Shown one piece after another: positions 1 to 11,974 of a DNA stretch of 64,000 nt (the stretch's first letter is position 1; every line of letters starts with the position of its first letter). The DNA lies in contig NC_088101.1 of the NCBI RefSeq assembly GCF_036370855.1, forward strand, positions 65,161,559-65,225,558, in the 5' to 3' direction. The notes beneath the pieces were generated by a model. The model did no database searches. It was not told the DNA's origin and worked only from the letters and a program-made list of their open reading frames with translations. A program made the translations under genes and the position numbers. Source of the DNA: Dromaius novaehollandiae (lineage: Eukaryota > Chordata > Aves > Casuariiformes > Dromaiidae).

Positions 1-2544
1 GACAGATTTTTTAAGAAAAAAAATCCAGTTCCCAGTATTTTTTTCAAATATGAATGCTTTAAGTGTTTGCAGAAGTGCTTCTAGTAAGATTTAGCACTTT
101 GCAGCTTTAAAGCAGAGTAAAGTTTCTTGGAAAAGAGACCTGATTTCTGACTGAGTTTACAGCTCTGATAACATACACTTATGTTCTTAGATAAAACAGG
201 TAGATTCTTAAAATGCCAAGAGTCCTAAAAAACCTTCTTCAAAGATAGGGATTTTGGTGTTTCAGATTATATCTTTACCAAATTTACAAGGCCTTGATCC
301 AGGAGATGTGTGTTTTGTAACTCTGAATGCTGAAGAAAGAACTCTAGCTTTAAAGTCTGCTACTGGTAGCAGTTACAACTTCCATAGAAGACCGCATAGA
401 AAACAAAAATTGCAGTAATATAAGATATAAACCTCTTTGGAATCTGCATGAAGATTTTTCTGGTCAGGGTGATACAACCTCTGACACTGTTGTCCTCATC
501 TCTAACACTGTTACAGAAAGCATAACCTACTTTGAGTTGGCATGAATAATTCATTAAACAAAAATAAAATATGCCCAAGCGCTATTAAATTCTCCAAGTA
601 CCAAGGGTTTTTTTAAAAAAAGGAAGGAAAAAAATAAGTGTATAAATGAATAAAACCATGAGCAGCAGACTACTAACACAAGAATGGACATTTTTAACAG
701 CCGTTTTTACATTGGTGTTGAAGTTCCACAACCTACAGAGCAATACAAGACATTCCTCGGTCTAACTTTCATACACTAATCAGTGCAGAAATCTGTTCTC
801 AAGACACATTTTAACTAGGGGGGGGAGGCTGGGGAGGAGGGGAGAGGGGCTGGACGGACAACATATTTCTAGAGAAAAGTTTGTCATTTCTACTTTGGTT
901 ACTAGTTAGTTTGTGCTATCACTGCCCTCCAATAATGACATGATACTTTTCCTATCTATAAATTAGAACCAAACTTAAGCGTATTGTCATTCTTTTTATA
1001 TTACTATCCTTCATGTATCAGATCAAGCACCTGTTTACATTGGATGGCCATAAACTGTTCTCACTACACCCCAGTATTGGGGATGCCCTAGGTTTTCTGT
1101 TTTTCAGATTCAAGATCTGCATTCCACATTTACTGTCAATACTTACATATTTGGAGTCTCAGGAAGCAGCAGTTGGACTACGCATGAATTTTTCTAAATA
1201 GTGTACCATTTCCAGGAATGCTGTGTACCATGCCTTTCTGGAACGATAGTGATACTATTAATCTCAGTGCTAGAGTACAAAAAAACTAGCTATCCATGGT
1301 TTATTTGAAAGAAAAAGGCTTTCTGTGGTATTTGGTATCTTCTGAAAGTCAGACAGACACATGAATTCTGAACTTACCTGGAAATTATAAGTTATCAGGA
1401 ACTGTAGCCAATCAAATTACTTCTTTCTGTACCTGTATCAACTATTTATTATCTAAAAATATAGTAGTTCAACATATTATGTAGTTTCTTACCATTGGTT
1501 CAACTTATTTGTCATATGCCACTTAGTTGCCATGTTTCAATTCAGTAGACTCAGAACGTGTATTTTCAGTATTGACTAATAACTTTTCCTATCTCCATTT
1601 TAGCATTAACAATTAGAATTAAGGAGAGTATTGTATACACATAGCCTTAGTACATGTGAAGGTTGTAAGGGCTTTGACCTCAGTCCGAATTATTTGACCC
1701 TATGTAACAGTCTTGATCCACCATATTAGTACTTCAATTTGATGCACTACCACTCTGATTTTAAGGATCAGATGATGTGCAGATGTACCCACAGTTCTGG
1801 AAATAATGACTGAGTATTACATTCCACTATTTGAACAGTGACAGCTTATTGCTTAATCATGAACTAGGCATGAAAACAATGAGTTAAAGGTTGCATATAT
1901 AACCTTAATTTTGTCATTTTATGTCTTCTGAATGTTTAGCTGTACAAGTTTACTGTTTTTTAGCATACTGTTTTAATAGCATATGTAAATAAGGGAAAGT
2001 GTAGATGTTGGATGCATACATTATTCTCAGTTTGCAAATTGTCTAATTTTTCATCATCCAAAATGCATAAGAAATACGCAAATATTTAGTAAATAGAACC
2101 ATCAAATTAAAGGAAAACAAACCTTTATCACACCATGAAACTCATGAAGTTCACAGTATGTAGAATTCCTCCGTTAATACAGCTATATACTGCAACATTA
2201 ATACATTTGGTGAAGTGGGGATTTCAGTCAATCACAGCAGGTGAACCAAAAATAATTTTGCAATTATGTTTGTGAAGATTTCTTTCTGGCTGCACTACTA
2301 ATCTACTCCATCATCAGTCTATAACTTAAAAAAAAAGTATTTAAAGGTAAGAAATGCTTTTGTCTTTTGGGCAAAACATGAAGTCTTCCCTATTTCTGGA
2401 GAGTTTCCTATAGTTAGAATACAAAGTATTTTGATCTCTAAAGAGAAGGATACTAGCTACTCAAAAATCTGGCCATAATTATCAAAGTAAAAATATACTC
2501 TGATAAATCTAGATGTCACTCCCACGTGAAATGCTCAAGTGTAT
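1..2544. other. AT-rich non-coding stretch, no gene recognised
   Basis: AT-rich sequence with only short chance open frames on both strands. The longest, about 72 codons on the minus strand at 360-578, has no recognisable domain. No CR1 3' end or LTR terminus was seen. The one striking local feature is the G-run cluster at 818-849. The stretch could be the 3' untranslated or intronic part of a transcript starting at the CpG island to its right and read leftwards, but no decisive splice or polyadenylation arrangement supports that. Confidence 0.6.
818..849 (+). other. Putative G-quadruplex motif
   Basis: Four runs of at least four G are separated by loops of 5, 4 and 3 bases: G8 at 818-825, then G4 at 831-834, 839-842 and 846-849. 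This fits the standard G3+N1-7 quadruplex rule on the plus strand. The surroundings are AT-rich, so the run cluster stands out. If a transcript runs on the minus strand, the RNA would instead carry a C-rich patch. Folding and function are inferred from the motif alone. Confidence 0.6.
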
Positions 2545-3130
2545 GCTCAGCCGCATAGGAGTGAGAAAAGCCCGCACTTCAGGGAAAATGCAAACACCCC
2601 TTTTTCCCCCCTCCTCGTCTCAACTCGTTGCGCCGCACGTTACACTCATGCCTTCCACGGGCGGTGCAAGAGGCTGCGGTCAGCACGTAGCGGTTTCTTT
2701 CTGCCGCTCACTCGCTTCTTACTCGTTTTCTGCTCTGTGCCTTACCCTTTTCCTCTGCTCCGACGGGCCTGGGTCCCCCCCAAGCCGCAAGCCCTCGGGG
2801 GCTGCCCCTGCCGCGGCATGGAACGCCCCCTCCCCCCTCCACAACGCGCCTCCAACGGCGCCCCCCGGCCATTCCCCAAACAGCTCCTCACCCGCCCCGC
2901 CCCGCCCCGCCACGCCACGCCACGCCCCGCCACGCGCCCGCCTCTGCCTCCTCCTCGCGTCTCCCGCCCCTGGCGGCCGCCGCCCGGTGTCACAGGCGCC
3001 TGCGCAGAGGCGCCAGCTGCTCACTGCCTGGCTGCCGTTTCCCGCGCGTCGTGTCAGAGCCGGCTGCAGCCGGCTCGTGGCTTCTTCCTCCTCCTCCACA
3101 GGGCGCCTGCACATCTCCTGTTGCCGAAAC
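2545..3130. promoter_or_regulatory. CpG island, probable promoter of an unidentified transcript
   Basis: This is the only dense CpG cluster in the window. It has a run of CCCGCC/CACGCC boxes (about 2890-2942, Sp/KLF-type GC boxes), a NotI-type GCGGCCGC at 2973-2980, and GCGCCTGCGC at 2996-3005, one base from the NRF1 consensus. Such islands usually mark transcription starts in vertebrates, so a promoter is likely. Direction is unclear. On the minus strand AAAGG|GTAAGG (break at 2746/2745) is a good splice-donor candidate, so a first exon could run from about 3100 down to 2746. On the plus strand AAAG|GTACAT near 3238 is a weaker donor. The long open frames here (up to 215 codons, in several frames on both strands) follow from stop-poor GC-rich DNA and show no domain, so none is called as coding. 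An orphan regulatory island with no gene is the alternative. Confidence 0.75.
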
Positions 3131-3259
3131 CTTGCTGTTGATGCCAATATAGCTAAGTGACTTGCTCGTCTTCAAGGCTGGTGTATGATATTTTGATTTT
3201 TGTAGATTTTGGCCCGTATAACTGCCCAAAGCACAAAGGTACATGCAGTAGCTAATCAA

Positions 3260-6200
3260 ACATACATGTTAATACTTCCCAGTCTGTTTAGATTCTCATT
3301 TTAGAGTTATTTAGTAAATTAGTATTAATTAGTAGGAGAATAATCACTGGGTCTGCTCACATTTTTTAGGAATTCCTTGTGTGTGTGTTAGCATTTGCTG
3401 AGCTGGAGCCACAATGGCTAACTTTGAAAGGCTATTACAATCAATTATCACCTGAGGAAAGGTTTAACAGAGAAACTTGCTTATAAGAATTCTTGTCTAC
3501 TAACCACAGAGTTTATTTTCTACTGAAAATGGTTTTGTAACAGATTATACCAGGTGGTATGCAGCATTATACCAAGGTGGTAGAATGTTTAGTACTAGCC
3601 AAGAAAATGTTAAAAGCAAAAGGTGCAAAACACGGTTTGTCATTTGCCTAAATGTATCAGTATGGCTGCTCCCAATGATAGCATTCAGAGTTAGATGTGA
3701 CTGATCAGAGGCTCTATCCTGCAGTGAGAAGGGTGCTGTTAAAACAGTGTAATATGAAATGTCAGCTCTTAGAAGATGCACATAAAACCTCCAATGATGA
3801 GTCATTTTCAGGTAGGAGAAGAGACCCTTGCCTGAACATACAACTCATGAAATGTAACTGCACTTTTTTTCTTCCTTTGTTCAGTGATAGTGAAACTGTT
3901 CAGCTCATGAACATCAACTCAGCACTAATAGTTCAGTTTGGTTTTGATGCAGTGAAAGCAAATTAACTGTTTGATGCATCCTTGGCAGGTTTGATGTTTG
4001 GTAAGAAGAGTAAGATAAAGGAAGTCAGTAAACCATGTTTTAAATTACTGTAGTAGTTCGCTACTATAAGTCAGTTCATTCAACCCACTTGAGAGAAATT
4101 AACTGAAATATAAGCAACCAGGTTAATCATGCTATATGAATATTAAACCACAGTTGTGAAAGTACAGTTTTGCAGTTTTTTGCAGAAATCTAAAACAAAA
4201 AAAGACTGGCTCTTCAGAAATGTTTATGCTTGCAAAGGTAAAACAAAGCCGCGGAATGTTCTCCAGATCTGTACTTTAAATAAAATACTTACTGCTTGTG
4301 AAAGGTGATCTGCTAAGTAACAGAAAGAAGAAAGTTAAAGAAGCCATTTAATGTTCTAAATAAAACAGGCATTGCAGCTACTCAGCAGCATTTTGTACTA
4401 ACTGTAGTTGTATATCAGCATTTAGGATCTCCCTTAGCATAAGGATTAGCAGGTAAAGCATTCGTTCAATGACACAAATACATCATGGTGAGAAATACTG
4501 CATTCTGCCGACTGCCTTTCATTTCAGCCTATCGTGCAATACCTGTGCTTTTTTCTGAGGCTAATACACACATTCAGATACACAAAAACATTGAAATGAG
4601 TCTGCCAGGAGAATGACTCTCTTCTGAAAACACACACACACGCCCTGGCATTCAAGAGGTTGCGCATTTCATCACTGTGCTGTGAAAATTCTATGTATTT
4701 TTTAGATAAAAGTATCATACTTAGTGGTTTATGATGACAGAAATCTGTGAGATCTGTTGGTATTTCTTTAAGATTCTGTTTTAGCTTTTTGTGAATAACA
4801 GAATTGGTTGCTGACCAATATTTATTATAATTTTCTATATTCACGCTACTACGTGTCAAATAAATAACTTAGAATAACAGACAGATCTAATCATATAGTG
4901 AGCTAGATATAGATTAAAAAAATAATGCACTCCAAATGAATTAAGAACAGAACTACTCTGAAGGGAGTATGAGGTGATTTGACATATTCAAAAGATTAAA
5001 CCCAATGTACATTTTGTAGAAGCAAGTAAGAAAGTTCTCAGACTGTAGAAGTACATTGTTTTGAAGTTAGAATATATATCACAGCAATCAAGATAACGTA
5101 TAATAGAACTTTCAAATATGATTTAACTTTGGAGTGCCCAATGCTTAAAAATAAAGAGCAACCAAGGAATCTTACTGTTTTTTGTGTACTATATTTTTAG
5201 AAACATAGTACAATGATATTGTAAACAGTGGCTACTCTAATACACTGAGGTATGGAAATGTTAATATGTCTGACTGCATTGGAATAAATCTTGTGAACAG
5301 CTGACAAATTAAAAAAAGTTAAAAATGAACCAGTATATTTATAAAATCTTTCATGTATTTTTCACACTTACAGATGAACATTTTCATATCCAGCCATATA
5401 TAGAAGTTCTGATTTTTGAATATTATTTTCTGCTGTGAATATACATGTATGTATTTGCACATGCATGCATATGAACACCCTTGCATAGCTAGAAATGTTT
5501 TCACTTTGTCATTTCCAGGTACAAAATAGACTGTCCAATAGCCATGGAATGATTCAGAAATTTCTATTTATTAGCTATGCAAAAGCATAGCTATTTCTTC
5601 ATGAAAGAATTCCTTTCATTTCTTATTGAAAGAATATCCTCTATACAAGGAATATTCAACCATGTTAACACTAATTAAATGAAAATGAAATGTAAGCATA
5701 TAATTGTTTCTTATTCAGCAAAATACATAGAAAAAGCAGTAGCTCAGGAAATCACCATAAAGAATGTTTAATAACATTTTTAAGATGGAAGAAAAAAAAA
5801 GGAAAAAGTTTGCGTATTTCTTATGGTTTCATTACAAAGTTTCTTGGACATGGTACCAGCAAACATTTGCATTGACAAGAAATTTTAGCCCATAAAGTCA
5901 TATAACTGATTCAAAGTGATTCAAAATAAATTCAGAATAACTTGTTTTGGCTTCAGTTCTGTTCTGTCTTTACCAGAAAGTTACTGGGTTCTTTCCATTA
6001 GGTAAAATGGAACTAACTTGTTGAGTCTCATTCACCAACATTTTCAGTGTTAGGAAATTTACAATAATCACATTATTTTCAGTTACACGTTAGGAGTTAA
6101 TAGTTTTATGGTGCTTCTTTCATTGTTGTTCAGAATGGAGGAAATTTTCAGTGTTAAATGAAATTATTTAGTTTAGCATTTCCTGTGAGGTTACGTGAAA

Positions 6201-9200
6201 AATTACAATAAAATGAAGTCAATCCACTGTTTTCATGATACAGAATACTTCTGTTCCCATTTTCCTTATTTCTTATTGAAATAATTATGCTAATAAAAAT
6301 CTGCTAATGGGAAGTCATTTAAAATGGAATTTCAATTAACAAAAAGGGTAAAAAGATCTTATTCTTTTATCATTTAAAGTCTGAATCATTAACAACATTC
6401 ATTAAAATTTCATATACATTCAGTTTAAAAAAAAAGTATTTGCTTTTATGTAGCAAAGTCCAGTCTTTTTAAAGCTCTGCAATTTATAAATAGAACTTTT
6501 TTTTTCCCCAGGAGCTATGTCTCATTCTGAAGGTGTGTTAATAATGTCAGAAAACAGAGAGTCTTACTATGTTGCTTTTGTCCTTCATTTTTCTGAGATA
6601 CAGAGCTTGTGAACTAGTGGTATATTTTTACAATAAGTGTCCTTGATTCATGAAAAAAATTGGATATAATAAACAACTGCTCACATGATTTTTACATGTA
6701 GTATTTAACAGCGCTTTTGAAGGAATGAATTATGACAATCCCAATAAGGAGAAGGAGAAAAAGAGTCATAGTACTAGGTGATGGTAGATTCATATTGTTT
6801 ACAAAACATAAAATATATAAAGAATGTAAAAAGTGATATAAATGATTTTCTCCAGGCAGCAGGTATCACAGTTGCGTTCTTCCTTCTTGTTGGTATAAAA
6901 TACTCTATATTTTGCTGTAACATTTGTGATTATAATTGAATTTCTTAGTAGTTGGTTAGGCCACACATGATTTTCCATATGATCGAGTAATAGCATGAAT
7001 CTAGCCTTGCAAATATGCAGGGACATAAGTGGGCATCAGTGTCAGAGTTCTGCTGAAGTGAATGTGGAACTATGACAATTGACATAAAACCAAACTCTCC
7101 TAAGAGGCAAAAGTCCCTAGTATAGCAAAGTCCTTTAAAACAGTCAAGTGTGAAGTGAATGAAAAGTTCTATTAAATGTAAGAATTGACAGTACATTACT
7201 GAATGCGTGTCTGAGAAAATGTACAAGCCTTTACAAAATCCTTTAAGAAGAGAATTATGAGCAGAGAATTATGACAGTACTGAATAAGATGGAAATGATC
7301 ACCAAATAGATGCATTTTCCGACACATAACCTTTCCATCAAGGTTGTTTGTTTTTTTCCCAACAGACAACTCTAATCCGAAACTCAAATATTCATAAATA
7401 GCTCTTAGAGGATTATTCATGTAGAAAAAATATGGTACAGAAAATCACAATAATAAAAATTGCTGTCACAAATAGAGTAATTAATGTGTACCATGTTTAT
7501 TGATTTGCTTGTGAGAAGTTCCTGATTATAAAAAGTAGCAAAGTTTGTTAGGTAATATATTTTATATTTTTAACAATATTAAAATTATATATTGTAATGT
7601 AAGCACATATACTTATCTAACTGAATTCAAGAAATGGCATGCAATGGATAATTTTGTATTCAATCTTCACATTAGGGTTCTAATAATACACTATGTTTTT
7701 ATTAAATACCAGCTATATTTTTCCTATTAGGAATCTTCTTATCAGATGGATAAGGCAATATTTAAATTATAAAATGGATTTTACGTGTCAAAAATATGTG
7801 CTGAAGACTAATCCAAAACCATAGTAGAATTTTCTTTCATGGCCAAATCCTTCATAGAGTTTGGCTGTTACACTAAGAGTTTGTCTTTTGTGGATCTGTG
7901 TGTTATTCATACAAATGGAACCCATTTTAGTAGTAGAACAGACTGTTAGTTCTAGCTCCCTAGTTCTCAACATTCTGGAAGGTGAAATTTCCACTTCTTA
8001 TTTAGTATCATATTCTCATTTAGAACTGTGTCTAATATTGAAGTAGTTTTGATGTCAGCAGTAGTATTTTTAAGATGTTTTTATGGCACCCATAAGCTCT
8101 TTAATAGATAGTCTTGAATCATTTGAAAAAGTAAGTGATCAATTCAGTATTATGATTGCTCACAGAAGTTGCATAAGTCTGCTATTTTCATTTCTTAGCC
8201 ACTGATGACTCCACAGATAGTCAATGAAAGTTTCAGAATATAGACTGAAGAACAGTCCTGCCATAGATAAAATAAATTCACTGTGCTAGCAAAACCAGAG
8301 GTCTTCATCAACAGGAACATGCACATCGAAAAATGTTTATACCCTTTTGAATTGAATGTGTCATCTAATATTTAAAAAAACTCCAAACCAATCAAACCCA
8401 AATTTAGCTACATAATACTAGTTTTCTTGGGTTTGAAGCAGGATATATGTCAAAGGCACGTAATAATAGGTGGCATTGAACTTTTTGTTTGCTTTTTCTA
8501 TTTGTTAATATACCATGTAAACTTCTTTTGCACAAAGTAATGTGTAACTTTGTTGCCTGACCTTTTCTGTTGTGCACTGAAGGGTAATGGTAGAACCCCC
8601 ACTGACTTCAAATGGAATAATTTTTTACTTTTTGCATCTGATTTATTATAATTCAGATAGAGCCCAACTGAGAAACCTGGATATGAAAACACTTCTAATG
8701 TGTATTTTCCCACAGCTTATGTATGCATCTCAAATATACTTAAGTATCACATAAAGATGCATAATAATGTTAAGAGTTCAATACAAGTGACCTTATAAAA
8801 GGTTAAGAACACTGTATTCCTATGTAGGGAAGAACTTTAAAAAAACAATTATTTCAATAGATCTTTTGTGTGTGTGTGAACAGGTCACTTCCTTCACTCC
8901 TGTCTCCCCGTAAAATATAGAATTATTCTCCCTTCTGTTGTCATACAAACATCACTATTCATGCACACAAAAAAATCAGTCTTCTCTTTGAAGTCCCATT
9001 CTTGAAATCCAGTGATTTGAGAAAATCTTATGTAAGGTTTTAGACCTTATGTTTGTGGAAGGTAACTTGAAAACGTGGGTTTGTAAATCCTAAAGGCTCC
9101 AAATATTTCTGATGTATTGGAGAAAAATATATAATTTTGAATGCTTGTCATGACAAAGCTATCTATGTCACAGTCACTGTTTATTTTTGTCTTCTAAACA

Positions 9201-11885
9201 TAGCTGGTAACACAGGCAATCATGTGGAACAAACAGCTCACATCGTTTACTTTCTTCTCTAAAATTTACTGTGATTATTCAGTCATTGCAAAAAACTGTA
9301 ATGTCTTCATTAGCTTTTCATTTACATTCATATGTAAATGGGAAAGTTTGTATATTAACATTCTTGGTAGTATTAATAGTTATATTCCTAATTACTCAGT
9401 TCATTCATAAGAGACATTGCAGAGCACAAAGGAAAATAGTTTTTGATGAAGAAAATGTCAGAAGTCTGTCAGTGAGAACATGGCGTATCTAAAGTGTCCA
9501 GGAACAGTTTCAGATTTCCATTCATACCATCCAACTCTGAGGTATCTTTCAAGGATATAACATGATATAAGTGCCAGTTGAGTTTTGGATAAATACAGCA
9601 TTGAATATCTAATATAGTATTTGAAAACTGATGTCCCGAATAAATTATTAACTTGCTGATAAATGTAAATTTTCCCCCTTTTTCTGCTTTGTTTTTATTG
9701 AAAATTGTGATAACAAACATTTTCTAAAATTGACCTAATATGTCATCAAAAATTTTAATTGGAAAAAAACAAATAGTGTAGACTAATGCCCAGATCACAA
9801 GTATCTCAAAAGTTGAAACCAGTTAATTAATTTAGTGCTAAGTTGCAAAGTAGCAGGTTTTAGCACGATTAAAAGGTTTTAGATTGCCAAGAATATGATC
9901 ACTACTGATATTTAAAGATAACTGTATAGTGCCATGGGGTAGGATGAGTATTTCAGATGACTCTGGACATCAAAAGAAGGTGCTTCTGCAAAACTGAAAG
10001 GACATGCTTTATTATTGATATTTTCCTGGCATTTTTTCCTTTCATTACCCAACAATTTCTGTCTTGAAATCTTTATTCCTGAGTTCATGGAGTACTTGAA
10101 AGCTATGTAATACCTTTGTAGTGATATTTATTTATCTATCATTTTTATACACCATTTAATAGTATGAACAAAACATGATAAATCCAATACCTTGAATCAT
10201 GTGCTAAGAAATTGAAAAGCAGCATTTACTGCTTCCATAAAGCTAGAGAGAAAATTAGAATGAGGTTTAAAGCAGTTAAGTGCTTTTGCTGCCTTTGGAA
10301 CAAGCTAACATACTCACATGTTGAATTATACGAGGAATGAAATCTGTTGGGTTTTTGTTGTTTTATTCTGTAGCAATTGTAGTATAGTATCACTAAAGGA
10401 AGAAACAATTGTACCAAACCTTACAATATCCATACTGCAGAAATTTTGAGTTAATGTCAGTGACTCAAAATTCAAAGATAACTTTTAAAATAAGTTACAA
10501 ATAGGAAAATAAATTTATTTCAAGGATTACTCACTCAGGGATTCTAAAAGTAATACTTAAATGCTGGAAATGCTGTTTTGCTCTACAACTTCTCAGTCAT
10601 AAAAAGAAGAGTTAAGATTTTTCACTGAAGTTCTAAACATGTATGCATACATATTTCCATATAACTGTATAGAAAAAGAACAAAAGAAAAAAAGCAGGAA
10701 AAACAGAGATAAAATGACAGGCAGTCATCCAAATACCCCTTATTACTGTGCAGAATTTGCTGCTAATTATTTTAAAATTACTCTCATTTTTATGTACTTT
10801 AATACTTAATAAAATGCAATTGGATGGAATTTCTTCAAGTTATTGGCAGCTATAGTGTCCAGAAAAGGCATGTAGCTTACCGTATAATTCGTCAAAATTA
10901 GTACTTCCATGTTTGACTAAGTGAATATTTTTATATGAGTGTTTATGTTGTATGTAACTTGGGAGGGAAAAGGCATAGGTTGCTGATTTCAACAGCACTT
11001 GAGGTAGGCCTATTAAGTATCTTAGGTACCAAATATATGTAAAAACATACGTACTTCTACTGCAAACAGATTCCAGGAATAAGTTATATCAGGTAATCAA
11101 GGAGCTTCAAAGAACATGTTGTAATACTCTTCCAGACAAAAACACTGAGGTTTTCTATGGACTTCAGCACTGCTTCCCATCTCATCTATTTGCCTCTACC
11201 ACCCATCCGTCTCTCCTTATTCACTCTAATTCATCAGCATGACTATCCAGTAGTAGCAAAAAAAAGGCAAGAAACAAAACCAAAGCTCCTCCATGATCCA
11301 GAGAGAAGATCTTGTCACTATTCTTACTAAAAAAGCAGATTAAAAAATAGTAGAGGGAAGAATATAGAGGAAAAGGAAAAGAATCTTGGAGGCACAAAAG
11401 GAGAAATGATATACTTGGAAAAGGCAGGTATCTAAAGAATGTAATAATGTTTGAGCATGAGGAAAATACACAGAAGAAATGAAGGAGAGATTTAGAAGGA
11501 AGGTAGGCAGAACAGATAGCAATATTATGGAACATTTAACTTCCAAGTCCAGCTACGCATAAGAAGATGCTCAATCAAAGTCCAAGCCCCCCAAATTAAT
11601 TATGGATGATGGAGGAGACTGAGCATGCTGAATGTTGATGGGTACAGGAAAATGTGTTCCTCTCACACTACCGTTTTCTTAGATGATGATGAGCTGCTTA
11701 GATACTGCCTGTATGCGATGCATACGTATCAATGTTATTTCAACAGGATACTTTTGCTTTTTACGTTATACTATTTTTTCCACAGAAAGACTTTGTATCA
11801 AAGACAGATCCATCATTCTCCATTATTTCTGAAGTGCATATCATAATCATGATAGAATTTTTGTTCAGCAAACCACTGATGAATG
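3260..11885. other. AT-rich desert, no gene recognised
   Basis: About 8.6 kb of low-GC sequence. All open frames are short (111 codons or fewer), overlap on both strands, and show no family motif or convincing splice context. Only trivial simple repeats occur, such as a short CA run near 4629-4642 and a short TG run near 8868-8878. No CR1, LTR or DNA-transposon end could be recognised until the CR1 tail that follows. Very old, diverged repeats may be present but cannot be called by eye. Confidence 0.6.
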
Positions 11886-11889
11886 ACTG

Positions 11890-11970
11890 AAGGTCCTGCT
11901 TTGAGCAGGAGGTAGAACTACATGATTTCCTAAGGCCCCTTCCAACCTGATTGATTCTGTGATTCTAAGA
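11890..11970 (+). mobile_element. CR1 LINE, short 3' tail fragment
   Basis: The segment matches the end of avian CR1 elements: a GAGCAGG..GGTAGAACTACATGATTTCC stretch (a TTGGACTAGATGA-type motif in intact copies), CCCCTTCCAACCTGA, and the terminal GATTCTGTGATTCT repeat. CR1 copies are typically severely 5'-truncated, and this one keeps only about 80 bp of 3' untranslated region. The tail at the right-hand end gives plus orientation. No coding part is present. Confidence 0.85.
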
Positions 11971-11974
11971 ATAA

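Noticed and set aside
360..578. 72-codon minus-strand frame as a coding exon of a gene starting at the CpG island
   Set aside because: No recognised motif and no convincing splice arrangement linking it to the 2745 donor.
2513..3160. Long overlapping open frames (up to 215 codons) on both strands in the CpG island
   Set aside because: They overlap in several frames on both strands and are Pro/Ala/Arg/Gly-rich, as expected from GC-rich, stop-poor DNA. No domain is present, and some start at non-ATG codons.
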